Shown one piece after another: positions 8,652 to 17,723 of a stretch of 43,400 nt of DNA. A program made the position numbers and the translations under genes. This DNA is from an uncultured Pelagibacteraceae bacterium (GTDB taxonomy: Bacteria; Pseudomonadota; Alphaproteobacteria; Pelagibacterales; Pelagibacteraceae), in contig CACJUF010000010.1 of the NCBI GenBank assembly GCA_902596515.1, forward strand, positions 1 through 43,400, read 5' to 3'. The first letter of the stretch is position 1. Every line of letters starts with the position of its first letter. The notes under the pieces were generated by a model, which ran no database searches, was not told the origin of the DNA, and was given only the letters and a program-made list of their open reading frames with translations.

Positions 8652-8867
8652 ATGCCTACTATTGGTTGGTTTGAGATTTTAATTATTGTAGCAATAGCTA
8701 TTGTTGTTCTTGGACCAAAAGATTTTCCAATAATGTTAAAAAAAGTTGGCTCATGGATTGGTACAATTAAGAATTATATCAATAATGTCCAAAATGAAGT
8801 TTCAAATATTGATATTGAAAATGATAAAATAGAAAAAAAAGAAGAAAAAAAACATGAGTCAGAATGA
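8652..8867 (+). CDS. tatB: Twin-arginine translocase subunit TatB
   Basis: A 71-residue Tat receptor subunit. The N terminus PTIGWFEILIIVAIAIVVLGP (membrane helix, about 2-21) with Glu8 and the Gly-Pro hinge is the TatB pattern. It is followed by an amphipathic helix MLKKVGSWIGTIKNYI and a coiled, charged end. It is short for TatB because the usual long C-terminal region is largely absent, consistent with genome streamlining. It overlaps tatC by 14 bases. Confidence 0.9.
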   Translation: MPTIGWFEILIIVAIAIVVLGPKDFPIMLKKVGSWIGTIKNYINNVQNEVSNIDIENDKIEKKEEKKHESE

Positions 8868-9624
8868 TAAAGAGGGTGGTTTTGTAAGCCATTTAGCTGA
8901 ACTAAGAAAAAGACTTATACATAGTTTTATTTTTCTAATTGTTTTTTTTGTTGGATGTTATTTTTTTGCAGAACATTTATATGGTTTTTTAGTAGATCCT
9001 TTCGCCCAAGCCGTTAAAGATGATGGAACTGACAGACGATTAATATTTACCGCTCTTCAAGAAACTTTTTTAACATATCTAAAGATTTCTTTCTTTACAG
9101 CATTCTTTGTCACTTGCCCGTTTATACTTATGCAAATTTGGAAATTTATAGCGCCTGGTTTATATAAACATGAAAAACATGCAATATTACCTTATCTAAT
9201 ATTAACTCCAGTACTTTTTTTTCTTGGAGGGATGTTAGTTTATTATTTGATAATGCCTTTAGCGATAAAGTTTTTTTTATCATTTGAAAGCACAGGTTTA
9301 TCAACAAATTTACCGATTCAACTTGAGGCTAAGGTAAACGAATATTTATCACTAGTGATGAAACTTATTTTTGCTTTTGGTATAAGTTTTCAATTACCTG
9401 TGGTTTTAAGTTTACTAGCAAGAATTGGTGTTGTTGATTCTGAATTTTTAAAGAAAAGAAGAAAATACGTTGTAGTTATAATTTTTGCAGCAGCAGCATT
9501 ATTAACACCGCCTGACCCTATAACCCAAATTGGTTTAGCGATTCCATTATTAATTTTATATGAATTATCAATTTTTTCTGTAAAGTTTATAGAGGATAAG
9601 AAATTTAAAGATTCTAATGCATAA
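8854..9624 (+). CDS. tatC: Twin-arginine translocase subunit TatC
   Basis: The 256-residue polytopic Tat receptor core that reads the RR signal. Seen: FVSHLAELRKRLIHS (about 9-23, the conserved cytoplasmic start with Glu and Arg), LQETFLTYLKISFF (about 67-80), FIAPGLYKHEKHAI (about 105), and six hydrophobic segments, ending with the AAALLTPPDPITQ loop. It starts within tatB and its stop overlaps serS by 8 bases. Confidence 0.95.
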   Translation: MSQNDKEGGFVSHLAELRKRLIHSFIFLIVFFVGCYFFAEHLYGFLVDPFAQAVKDDGTDRRLIFTALQETFLTYLKISFFTAFFVTCPFILMQIWKFIAPGLYKHEKHAILPYLILTPVLFFLGGMLVYYLIMPLAIKFFLSFESTGLSTNLPIQLEAKVNEYLSLVMKLIFAFGISFQLPVVLSLLARIGVVDSEFLKKRRKYVVVIIFAAAALLTPPDPITQIGLAIPLLILYELSIFSVKFIEDKKFKDSNA

Positions 9625-10876
9625 CTTAAAGGAAATAAGAAAAAATTTTGATGATTTTAAAAACGCACTAAAAGGTAGATTTCTTAAAATAGATTTTAAT
9701 GAACTTAAAGACTTAGATATCAAAAATAGAAATTTTATCCAAAAAAAAGAGTCTTTGGAAAATGAAAAAAAAGAGATTTCAAAATCTAAAGATGAAAAAT
9801 TATTTAAAAAATCAAAAGAAATTTCAAATGAAATAGACGAAATATCAAAACAGCAAAAAATAATAAAAGACCAACTAGATAAAATTTTATCATTTATCCC
9901 AAATATTCCTCATAAAGATGTTCCGAATGGAAAAAATGAAAATGATAACGTAGAAATAATGAAATCAGGTCAAATACCAAATTTTGATTTTAAACCTTTA
10001 TCACATTATGAATTAGGTGAAAAACTTGGAATGCTTGATTTTGACCTAGCCACAAAAACTACAGGTGCACGGTTTGTATTCGTAAAAAATAAACTGGCCT
10101 TATTAGAAAGGGCTATTTCAAATTTCATGCTAGATTCGCACATTTTAAAAAATGGTTATGAAGAAATTTCACCACCTTTATTCGCTTCTGAAAGTACAAT
10201 GTTTGGTACAGGTCAACTTCCTAAATTTGAGAATGATCAATTTGAAATCAAACTAGATGATAATGGGGAAAGAAAGTTTTTGATACCTACTGCAGAAGTG
10301 ATTTTAACTAACATTGTTAAAGATAAGATGATTAATCAAAAAGATCTACCAATGAGATTTGTTGCATCTACACCATGCTTCAGAAAAGAGGCAGGTAGTT
10401 ATGGCAAAGATACAAAGGGTATGATTAGACAGCATCAGTTTTACAAAGTTGAAATGGTTAGTATCGTCGAACAAGAAAAATGTCTAGAAGAACTTGAGAG
10501 AATGACGAAATGTGCAACATCAATTTTAGATCTATTAGAATTACCATACAGAAAAATGATCCTATGCAGTGGTGACATGGGATTTAGTGCTGAAAAAACT
10601 TATGACATTGAAGTTTGGCTACCTTCAGAGAAAAAATATAGAGAAATTTCTTCTTGTTCGTCTTGTTCAACTTTTCAAGCTGTGAGAATGAAAGCGAGAT
10701 ATAAGAATCAGAAAAAAGAAACTCTTTATGTTGGTACTTTAAATGGGAGTGGTCTAGCTGTGGGTAGAACTTTAATAGCAGTTATAGAAAATTATCAACA
10801 AAAAGATGGTTCAATAATAATTCCAAAAGTTTTAAGACCGTATATGGACAATTTGGAAAAAATTTCTGTCAAATAA
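9617..10876 (+). CDS. serS: Seryl-tRNA synthetase
   Basis: A class II aminoacyl-tRNA synthetase of 419 residues. The N-terminal Lys/Glu-rich long coiled-coil arm (about 30-95) contacts the tRNA-Ser extra arm. The core has motif 2 (TPCFRKEAGSYGKDTKG, about 252-268) and motif 3 (LNGSGLAVGRTLIAVIENYQ, about 375-394). HQFYKVEM and AEKTYDIEVWLPSEKKYREISS are typical SerRS blocks. It also charges tRNA-Sec in other species, but nothing here suggests selenocysteine use. Last gene of the tat run; a possible promoter follows it. Confidence 0.97.
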   Translation: MHNLKEIRKNFDDFKNALKGRFLKIDFNELKDLDIKNRNFIQKKESLENEKKEISKSKDEKLFKKSKEISNEIDEISKQQKIIKDQLDKILSFIPNIPHKDVPNGKNENDNVEIMKSGQIPNFDFKPLSHYELGEKLGMLDFDLATKTTGARFVFVKNKLALLERAISNFMLDSHILKNGYEEISPPLFASESTMFGTGQLPKFENDQFEIKLDDNGERKFLIPTAEVILTNIVKDKMINQKDLPMRFVASTPCFRKEAGSYGKDTKGMIRQHQFYKVEMVSIVEQEKCLEELERMTKCATSILDLLELPYRKMILCSGDMGFSAEKTYDIEVWLPSEKKYREISSCSSCSTFQAVRMKARYKNQKKETLYVGTLNGSGLAVGRTLIAVIENYQQKDGSIIIPKVLRPYMDNLEKISVK

Positions 10877-10878
10877 AG

Positions 10879-10905
10879 TTGTTTTAATCTTTTAGATAGT
10901 ATAAA
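10879..10905 (+). promoter_or_regulatory. Candidate promoter for yajC-secD-secF
   Basis: TTGTTT (10879-10884) and TATAAA (10900-10905) are spaced by 15 bases, starting just after the serS stop and about 25 bases before the yajC ATG. Spacing is short, and a 17-base alternative ending in TAAATA exists. Position in the only sizeable gap of this run supports it. Confidence 0.3.
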
Positions 10906-10920
10906 TAATCAATTTTAATT

Positions 10921-10926
10921 AAGGAG
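10921..10926 (+). promoter_or_regulatory. Strong Shine-Dalgarno AAGGAG for yajC
   Basis: A full AAGGAG ends four bases before the yajC ATG at 10931. Few genes in this window have such a complete ribosome-binding site, so yajC is likely translated efficiently and independently of serS. Confidence 0.7.
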
Positions 10927-10930
10927 TTTT

Positions 10931-11218
10931 ATGGATAGTGCAGGAATAGGACAATTTATACCATTAATTTTAATTTTTGTTATTTTTTATTTTTTCTTAA
11001 TAAGACCTCAGCAAAAAAAAGTTAAAGAACATAAAGCTATGGTTGAGAGCTTAAAAAAAGGTGACAAAATTGTAACGTCTGGTGGTATTACAGGAACGAT
11101 TTCTAGAGTTGTAGATAATGATAAAATTGAAGTAGAGATTGCTGACAACGTAACAGTTGAGGTGATTAGAGGTACTGGTGTTCAAAGTCTAATGAACTCT
11201 CAAGAAGTAAAAAAATAA
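10931..11218 (+). CDS. yajC: Preprotein translocase accessory subunit YajC
   Basis: A 95-residue inner-membrane protein that associates with SecDF. One membrane helix (about 9-26, FIPLILIFVIFYFFLI) is followed by the hallmark RPQQKKVKEHKAMVESLKKGD (about 27-47), then VTSGGITGTISRV and a small beta domain. It is followed after 16 bases by secD, the usual yajC-secD-secF order. Confidence 0.95.
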   Translation: MDSAGIGQFIPLILIFVIFYFFLIRPQQKKVKEHKAMVESLKKGDKIVTSGGITGTISRVVDNDKIEVEIADNVTVEVIRGTGVQSLMNSQEVKK

Positions 11219-11234
11219 TTTTTTTGAATTTAAA

Positions 11235-12788
11235 GTGTTATATTTTTCAAAACTAAGAATTATTTTTATTACTTTAATTTCCTTACTTTTTATTATATTT
11301 GCTTTATCAAACCTTTTTAATTTTGATAACAAAATATTAAATAAAAAAATTAATTTAGGTTTAGATCTACAAGGAGGATCTTATCTTTTGCTGGAAATTG
11401 ATAATGATCCAGTAATTGAGCAAAAACTTCAAAATTTAACAGTTACGATAAGAAATTTTTTTAAAGAAAACAATGTAAGAATTACAAATTTTAAACTTTC
11501 AAATCAGACCTTATCATTTACTTCAGATGAAAATTCAAAACAAACTATCTTGGATGAATTTGCGTCAGAAGAAAGTGAATTAAATCCTTATTATCAAAGA
11601 TTTAAATCACATCAATTAGATATAGTTGAGGAAAATAATTTTTTTAAGGTTTCTTTCTCAAAGCAAGGAATTATTAATCTAAAAACATCATCTCAAGATC
11701 AAGCGCTAGAAATAGTTAGAAGAAGGATAGATGAAATCGGTACAAATGAACCCAATATTTTAAAAAGAGGTAATGATAGAATATTAGTTGAGTTACCAGG
11801 TTTAGATGATCCAATGAGAATAAAATCTTTACTTGGAAAAACTGCAAATTTAACATTTAGATTTGTTACGAATGATACAGAAGGTTCATTCGGTGCAGAA
11901 AAATTAGAATTTGAAGATGGTACCGAGGAAGCAATAGTTAGTAAAAGAATTATACTAAGTGGTGAAAATCTTTTAGATGCTCAACCAAGAATGGATACAG
12001 AAAACAATGAGACTGTTGTGACCTTTTCACTGGATAGGGTAGGAGCAAAAAGATTTGGTAAAGCCACCTCTACAGGTATTGGTAAAAGATTAGCTATAGT
12101 TTTGGATGGAAAAGTTATTAGTGCTCCAGTTATCAGAGACACAATTGCTACCGGTTCTGGCCAAATCAGTGGAGGATTTACATTTCAATCAGCAACTGAT
12201 CTTGCCTTACTTTTAAGATCAGGTGCATTACCTGCCCCTCTAAATATTATTGAAGAAAGAACTGTTGGTCCAGATTTAGGACAGGACTCTATAAACGCAG
12301 GAATGATTGCTTTGTTAATTGGTTTTATATTGGTCATACTTTATATTTTTGTTAAATATAAAATCTTTGGAATCATCACTAATATTGCTTTAATATTAAA
12401 TCTTTTCATATTAGTTGGAATACTAACTATTTTTGAAGCAACTTTAACATTACCTGGTATAGCAGGAATAATTCTTACCGTGGGTATGGCTGTTGATGCA
12501 AATGTTCTAATTTTTGAAAGAATTAAAGAAGAGTTAAAGAGTGAAAAAAATAATTTAATAGCATTTGATAGTGGTTATACAAAATCCAGAACTGCTATAT
12601 TAGATGCTAATATTACTACTTTATTAGCAGCGATTATTTTATTCTTTATGGGATCAGGTCCAATTAAAGGTTTTTCATTAACACTAGGAATTGGGATATT
12701 TACAACATTATTCACTGTCTATTTTATAGCAAGATTGTTGACCGTTTTGTATGTATCAAAAAATAAAGAAAAAGAGGGACTGATTTAG
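11235..12788 (+). CDS. secD: Protein translocase subunit SecD
   Basis: An RND-like 517-residue component of the Sec holotranslocon that uses the proton gradient to pull secreted proteins into the periplasm. An N-terminal membrane helix (about 8-28) is followed by the periplasmic P1 domain with LGLDLQGGSYLLLEID (about 42-57) and EIVRRRIDEIGTNEP. A C-terminal block of about five further helices contains GTVGMAVDANVLIFERIKEE-type sequence (about 415-435; the essential Asp in VDANVLI). The start is GTG at 11235; no in-frame ATG or TTG lies between the yajC stop and it. The secF ATG directly follows its stop. Confidence 0.95.
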   Translation: MLYFSKLRIIFITLISLLFIIFALSNLFNFDNKILNKKINLGLDLQGGSYLLLEIDNDPVIEQKLQNLTVTIRNFFKENNVRITNFKLSNQTLSFTSDENSKQTILDEFASEESELNPYYQRFKSHQLDIVEENNFFKVSFSKQGIINLKTSSQDQALEIVRRRIDEIGTNEPNILKRGNDRILVELPGLDDPMRIKSLLGKTANLTFRFVTNDTEGSFGAEKLEFEDGTEEAIVSKRIILSGENLLDAQPRMDTENNETVVTFSLDRVGAKRFGKATSTGIGKRLAIVLDGKVISAPVIRDTIATGSGQISGGFTFQSATDLALLLRSGALPAPLNIIEERTVGPDLGQDSINAGMIALLIGFILVILYIFVKYKIFGIITNIALILNLFILVGILTIFEATLTLPGIAGIILTVGMAVDANVLIFERIKEELKSEKNNLIAFDSGYTKSRTAILDANITTLLAAIILFFMGSGPIKGFSLTLGIGIFTTLFTVYFIARLLTVLYVSKNKEKEGLI

Positions 12789-13673
12789 ATGATAGCCTTT
12801 AACAAATATTATAATAAATTTAATATTCTTTCAGTATCTTTAGTAATTGTTTCTTTATTATTACTTACGTTTAAAGGTTTAAATTTTGGAATAGATTTTA
12901 AAGGTGGAACTCTTATTGAATTAAGATCTACAGACAGTAAGATTAATGTTTCCTCACTAAGGGATAATTTAAGTCAAATGAATTTGGGTGATGTATCTGT
13001 TAAAAACTTTGGTAATGAGACTGATTTTTTGATTAAGTTTGAAAATAATGAAAATAAAAATGTAATTGAAGAAATTAAGAAGAATTTAGATAAATCATTC
13101 GGGAACAGCTTCAATTTCAGAAGAGTAGAAAATGTTGGCCCTAAAGTTAGTGCTGAATTATTAAGATCAGGTGTTATTGCAATATCAGTAGCTTTGTTTT
13201 TGATGCTTGTATATATTTGGATAAGATTTGAATGGCAATTTAGCTTAGGTGCCATAGTAGCTCTATTTCATGATGTCATTGTTACACTTGGTCTCTTTTC
13301 TTTATTGGGCCTAGAGATTAATCTTTCAATAATTGCAGCTGTACTCACAATAGTTGGTTATTCAATGAATGATACAGTTGTTATTTTCGATAGAGTAAGA
13401 GAAAATTTAAGAAAATATTCTGATATTAAAATTTTTGAGCTAACAAATATCTCTATTAACGAAACTTTGTCTCGTACTTTGATAACTTCTGTAACGACTC
13501 TATTAGCGTTGCTTTCAATATTCTTTTTTGGTGGTGAGGTTTTAAAAGGTTTTTCTTTAGCCATGATATTCGGGGTAATTTTTGGGACTTATTCATCAAT
13601 TTATATTGCAAACACAGTGTTAGTAAGACTAAATGTGTCTCAAAAAACAGTCCTTAGAGAAGATAAAAACTAA
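12789..13673 (+). CDS. secF: Protein translocase subunit SecF
   Basis: The 294-residue partner of SecD. Seen: FGIDFKGGTLIELRS (about 32-46), VGPKVSAELLRSGVIAI (about 117-133), and the C-terminal helices with GYSMNDTVVIFDRVREN (about 190-206; Asp in the NDTVVIFDR motif), followed by SRTLITSVTTLLALL. The last four bases overlap the stop of the convergent gene at 13670-14272. No hairpin terminator is visible between them. Confidence 0.95.
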   Translation: MIAFNKYYNKFNILSVSLVIVSLLLLTFKGLNFGIDFKGGTLIELRSTDSKINVSSLRDNLSQMNLGDVSVKNFGNETDFLIKFENNENKNVIEEIKKNLDKSFGNSFNFRRVENVGPKVSAELLRSGVIAISVALFLMLVYIWIRFEWQFSLGAIVALFHDVIVTLGLFSLLGLEINLSIIAAVLTIVGYSMNDTVVIFDRVRENLRKYSDIKIFELTNISINETLSRTLITSVTTLLALLSIFFFGGEVLKGFSLAMIFGVIFGTYSSIYIANTVLVRLNVSQKTVLREDKN

Positions 13674-14272
13674 TATAAATTTTGAGCAGCTACCATTGAA
13701 AGTAGCATCGGTAGAGATAACAAAGTATTTGTTCTTGAAAACAACATTGCTGTTTTAGCTGATTTTGCTTTTACCTCAGGTTCACATTCTACTATACCTA
13801 AAGCTTTTTTCTGATTAGGCCAAATTACAAACCATACATTAAAAGCCATAACCACACCCAGCCACATCCCAATTCCAATAGCAGTGTGTTTTGGCACCCC
13901 TGAGCCTATACTTAAAGTCATCGCGTCATGAAGATATCCATTTAACCATGCTAATATAAATCCTGATACAATTGTAAGTGCTGCTGCCCATCTAAAATAA
14001 AAAAGAGCAGCTGGAGCAATAACTTTACCAATTGCTGGCTTTTGTTCATCTGGAATTTTACTCATGTTTGGAATTTGTACAAAATTAAAATACCACAACA
14101 GACCTATCCACATTATAGCTACCACGACGTGAAAAAATCTTGTCAACCATGACCAGAAAAGTCTATCAAAACTAAATCCATCATTTTGATAGAATAATCC
14201 AAAAAAAACAATCACAGCTAAGGCTAGCGAAGCGTGTATTGTTCTTGGTAGAGAGGCTAATAATTTATCCAT
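13670..14272 (-). CDS. Integral membrane protein related to the N-terminal domain of urate hydroxylase PuuD
   Basis: A 200-residue protein with about five hydrophobic spans (roughly 11-28, 43-66, 88-112, 126-152 and 178-196). The segment RFFHVVVAIMWIGLLWYFNF resembles the histidine-containing helix of the Urate_ox_N (DUF989) membrane domain seen in PuuD, in the wider CopD-like group. Full PuuD is about twice as long and carries a C-terminal cytochrome c domain; no CxxCH is present here. Urate oxidation is therefore not a safe call, and a haem- or electron-transfer membrane role is the more general inference. It lies 44 bases downstream of uvrA on the same strand and may be cotranscribed. Confidence 0.6.
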   Translation of the reverse strand: MDKLLASLPRTIHASLALAVIVFFGLFYQNDGFSFDRLFWSWLTRFFHVVVAIMWIGLLWYFNFVQIPNMSKIPDEQKPAIGKVIAPAALFYFRWAAALTIVSGFILAWLNGYLHDAMTLSIGSGVPKHTAIGIGMWLGVVMAFNVWFVIWPNQKKALGIVECEPEVKAKSAKTAMLFSRTNTLLSLPMLLSMVAAQNLY

Positions 14273-14316
14273 ACTTAAATATACTAATTTTGATTAAGTT
14301 TAACAATGATTTTTTC

Positions 14317-17172
14317 TTAGTTTAAAAGTGGTTTCAAAAATTTTCCAGTGTAACTCTCATTAATTTTACAAATTTCCTCTGGCTTTCCTTCTGCGATAAT
14401 TTTTCCACCTTTGACACCACCTTCGGGTCCCATATCTACAATATAATCTGCTGTTTTAATTACATCTAAATTATGTTCAATTACAACAACAGTATTTCCT
14501 AGAGCCACAAATGTATGGAGAATTTCAAGTAATTTTTTTATGTCATGTTGATGTAACCCAGTAGTTGGTTCATCTAGTATATACATTGTTCTTCCTGTAG
14601 ATCTTTTTGATAATTCTTTAGCTAACTTAATTCTTTGAGCTTCACCTCCTGATAGAGTTGTAGCTTGTTGGCCAATTTTAATATACCCTAAACCAACCTT
14701 CTTTAATGTTAGTAATTTTGTTTTAATATTTGATATATTTTCAAAATATTCACATCCCTCATCGACAGTCATATTCAAAACATCAGCAATACTTTTATCT
14801 TTAAACTTAATTTCCAGAGTTTCCCTGTTGTATCTAGTGCCTTTACATTCGTCACATTGAATATAAACATCTGGCAAAAAGTGCATTTCATAAGTAATAA
14901 CACCATCTCCTTCACATGCTTCACACCTTCCACCTTTAACGTTAAATGAAAATCTTCCAGGTTTATAACCTCTAGACTTTGACTCAGGCAATCCAGTAAA
15001 CCAATCTCTTATAGGACCAAATGCACCTGTATAGGTTGCGGGATTAGATCTAGGAGTTCTTCCGATAGGTGATTGGTCAATATCGATTATCTTATCAACT
15101 AACTCTGTTCCCTTAAAACCCTTAAAAGGTTTTGGAATTTTTCTTGATTTGTTATTATTTAGTGTAAGATTTAAAGCATTGTACAGAGTCTGTAACACAA
15201 GAGTAGATTTTCCACTACCAGATACTCCTGTTACACAAGTTAAACTTCCTAATGGAATTTTTAAGTTCACATTATTAAGATTATTTCCAGTTGCACCTGT
15301 AATTTCTAAAAATCTTCCATTCTTAGCTAATCTTCTTTTTGATGGTACATTTATTTTAAATTTATTAGATAGATATTTTCCGGTAATGCTATTTTGATTT
15401 TGACTTATTTCTTTTATTGAACCTGCCGCAACAACTTCACCACCTTTGTTACCAGCTTCAGGTCCAAGATCAATTATATGATCTGCATTCTCCATTGTTT
15501 CAGTATCATGTTCAACTACTATAACTGTATTACCTAAATCTCTTAATCTTTTTAAAGCATTGATAAGTTTTACATTATCTTTTTGATGAAGACCTATTGA
15601 TGGTTCATCTAAAACATATAAAACTCCTGTTAAACCAGAACCGATTTGTGATGCTAATCTTATTCTTTGTGCTTCACCACCAGATAAAGTTCCAGACTCT
15701 CTTGAGAGAGTTAGATAATCAAGACCAACATTAAGTAAAAAATTTAATCTTTCATTAATTTCTTTTAAAATATGTTCTGCGATTTTAACTTGTCTTTTGT
15801 CTAAATTATTCTTTAGATTATCAAACCATATTGCAGCATCTGAAATTGATTTTTCTGTAACCTCACTTATATGAAGACCATCAATTTTTACGCATAATGC
15901 TTCATCTTTTAATCTATGACCATTACACCTTTCACATTTGGTATCTGATTGATATTGAGCAATTTCCTCTCTTTTCCAATCACTATCTGTTTCTAGATAT
16001 CTTCTTTCTAAGTTGTTTATTACACCTTCAAAAGTTTTTTTATGTGAATATTTCTCGTAACCATCGTCATACGTAAATTTTATTTCCTCATCATCAGATC
16101 CATAAAGGATAATATCTTTTATCTTTTTTGGTAATTTTGACCATTTTTCTTCTAGAGAAAATCCATAATGCTTAGCTAAAGAACTCAATGTTTGAGCATA
16201 ATACAATGTTGTTGTTTTTGCCCAGGGTTCGATTGCACCATCAATTATACTTTTTTTTTCATTTGGTATAACTAAATTTGGATCAACATTAAGCTTTATT
16301 CCGATACCCTCACATTCCTCACAAGCACCAAATGGACTATTGAAGGAAAATAGTCTTGGTTCAATTTCTTCTATAGTAAATCCACTTTCAGGACATGCAA
16401 ATTTTGTTGAAAAAATTAACTTTTCTATTTTTCTGAATTTTTTTGGTAAGGTTTCATCCTCATATTCAACAAATAAAAGACCATTAGCTAGCTGTATTGA
16501 AGTCTCTATACCTTCTGCAAGTCGATTTCCTAAAGATGAGTTTAGGACTATTCTATCAACAAGTATTGAAATATCATGTTTAATTTTCTTATTTAACTCT
16601 GGAACTTTTTCAATATCATATAAAACATCATCAATTTTGATTTTTCTAAAACCTCTTTTTTTATAATTTAAAATCTCTTTTCTATATTCACCTTTTCTTC
16701 CTCTGACTACAGGTGCATAAAGATAAATAGTTGATTTTTTTGGTAATTTTTTAATCTTATCTACTATTTGACTAACAGTTTGTGACTCAATTGGTTTACC
16801 AGTGAAAGGCGAATATGGAATTCCAGCTCTAGCATATAACACTCTCATATAATCATAAATTTCGGTAACTGTTGCAACTGTAGATCTAGGATTTTTGGAT
16901 GTATTTTTTTGCTCTATTGATATCGCGGGACTTAATCCCTCTATAAGATCTACATTTGGCTTTTTCATTTTATCTAAAAATTGTCTCGCATACGCGGATA
17001 AACTTTCGACATATCTTCTTTGCCCTTCTGCATAAATTGTATCAAAAGCTAATGAAGATTTTCCTGACCCAGATAGTCCAGTAATTACAATAAATTTATC
17101 CTTTGGAATTTCTAAAGATATATTTTTTAAATTATGTTCTTTTGCACCCTTTATAACTATCTTTTTAATCAT
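14317..17172 (-). CDS. uvrA: Excinuclease ABC subunit A
   Basis: A 951-residue damage-recognition ATPase of nucleotide excision repair. Two ABC modules are complete: Walker [15 protein letters not shown] (about 33-46) and [14 protein letters not shown]; signature [12 protein letters not shown] and [12 protein letters not shown]; Walker [11 protein letters not shown] and [10 protein letters not shown]. The C-terminal zinc module [10 protein letters not shown]...[11 protein letters not shown] keeps four Cys. The first zinc module has CPES instead of CPxC before [24 protein letters not shown], so one ligand is Ser, a pattern I recall from other alphaproteobacteria. It is divergent from ssb with 90 bases between. 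No alphaproteobacterial LexA box (GTTC-N7-GTTC) is visible in that gap. Confidence 0.97.
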   Translation of the reverse strand: MIKKIVIKGAKEHNLKNISLEIPKDKFIVITGLSGSGKSSLAFDTIYAEGQRRYVESLSAYARQFLDKMKKPNVDLIEGLSPAISIEQKNTSKNPRSTVATVTEIYDYMRVLYARAGIPYSPFTGKPIESQTVSQIVDKIKKLPKKSTIYLYAPVVRGRKGEYRKEILNYKKRGFRKIKIDDVLYDIEKVPELNKKIKHDISILVDRIVLNSSLGNRLAEGIETSIQLANGLLFVEYEDETLPKKFRKIEKLIFSTKFACPESGFTIEEIEPRLFSFNSPFGACEECEGIGIKLNVDPNLVIPNEKKSIIDGAIEPWAKTTTLYYAQTLSSLAKHYGFSLEEKWSKLPKKIKDIILYGSDDEEIKFTYDDGYEKYSHKKTFEGVINNLERRYLETDSDWKREEIAQYQSDTKCERCNGHRLKDEALCVKIDGLHISEVTEKSISDAAIWFDNLKNNLDKRQVKIAEHILKEINERLNFLLNVGLDYLTLSRESGTLSGGEAQRIRLASQIGSGLTGVLYVLDEPSIGLHQKDNVKLINALKRLRDLGNTVIVVEHDTETMENADHIIDLGPEAGNKGGEVVAAGSIKEISQNQNSITGKYLSNKFKINVPSKRRLAKNGRFLEITGATGNNLNNVNLKIPLGSLTCVTGVSGSGKSTLVLQTLYNALNLTLNNNKSRKIPKPFKGFKGTELVDKIIDIDQSPIGRTPRSNPATYTGAFGPIRDWFTGLPESKSRGYKPGRFSFNVKGGRCEACEGDGVITYEMHFLPDVYIQCDECKGTRYNRETLEIKFKDKSIADVLNMTVDEGCEYFENISNIKTKLLTLKKVGLGYIKIGQQATTLSGGEAQRIKLAKELSKRSTGRTMYILDEPTTGLHQHDIKKLLEILHTFVALGNTVVVIEHNLDVIKTADYIVDMGPEGGVKGGKIIAEGKPEEICKINESYTGKFLKPLLN

Positions 17173-17262
17173 AATTTTTGTTGCTTTGACCTAATAAAAT
17201 TAATATTCAGAGTAAAATTGTGATATAAATTAATTAACTAATAAAATAAATATTAAAATATT

Positions 17263-17718
17263 ATGGCTGGAAGTTTAAATAAAGTACTTTTAATTGGTCG
17301 TTTAGGCGCAGATCCTGAAATCAAGCAAATGGTGAATGGAAAAAGTGTTGCAAGATTAAGTCTTGCAACAAGCCAATCATGGAAAGATAAAAATACAGGT
17401 GAAAAAAAAGAAAAAACTGAATGGCACCGTATAGTTGTATTTAATGAGGGTTTAGTAAACGTTGTTCAACAATATCTTAAAAAAGGTGCTCAAGTTTATG
17501 TTGAGGGTCAAATATCAACTAGAAAATGGAAAGATGAACAATCAGGACAAGATAAATATTCAACTGAAGTAGTTATACAAGGTTATAATTCATCTCTAAC
17601 TATGCTTGGAGGTGGAAATTCAGGCAGTGGTATAGCTAATGACAACTCACAATCATCAAATAATACTGAGGATTTATCTCAAGTACAAAATGATATGGAC
17701 GACGATATTCCATTCTAA
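17263..17718 (+). CDS. ssb: Single-stranded DNA-binding protein
   Basis: A 151-residue OB-fold SSB that coats single-stranded DNA and recruits repair and replication proteins. Seen: [16 protein letters not shown] (about 6-21), [24 protein letters not shown], and [19 protein letters not shown] Gly/Asn/Ser-rich linker follows, then the canonical acidic tail DDDIPF that binds partner proteins. It is divergent from uvrA, the classical uvrA/ssb arrangement, and five bases before gyrA. Confidence 0.97.
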   Translation: MAGSLNKVLLIGRLGADPEIKQMVNGKSVARLSLATSQSWKDKNTGEKKEKTEWHRIVVFNEGLVNVVQQYLKKGAQVYVEGQISTRKWKDEQSGQDKYSTEVVIQGYNSSLTMLGGGNSGSGIANDNSQSSNNTEDLSQVQNDMDDDIPF

Positions 17719-17723
17719 TCATT

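Noticed and set aside
16280..16420. Loss of a Cys in the first UvrA zinc module (CPES instead of CPxC) as another zinc-sparing change
   Set aside because: I recall the same Ser in UvrA of other alphaproteobacteria (CPxSGFTI), so it is probably a class trait and not special to this genome.
17173..17262. SOS (LexA) operator or a defined promoter pair between uvrA and ssb
   Set aside because: No GTTC-N7-GTTC or CTG-N10-CAG box is present, and the possible -10/-35 pairs have poor spacing in very A+T-rich sequence.
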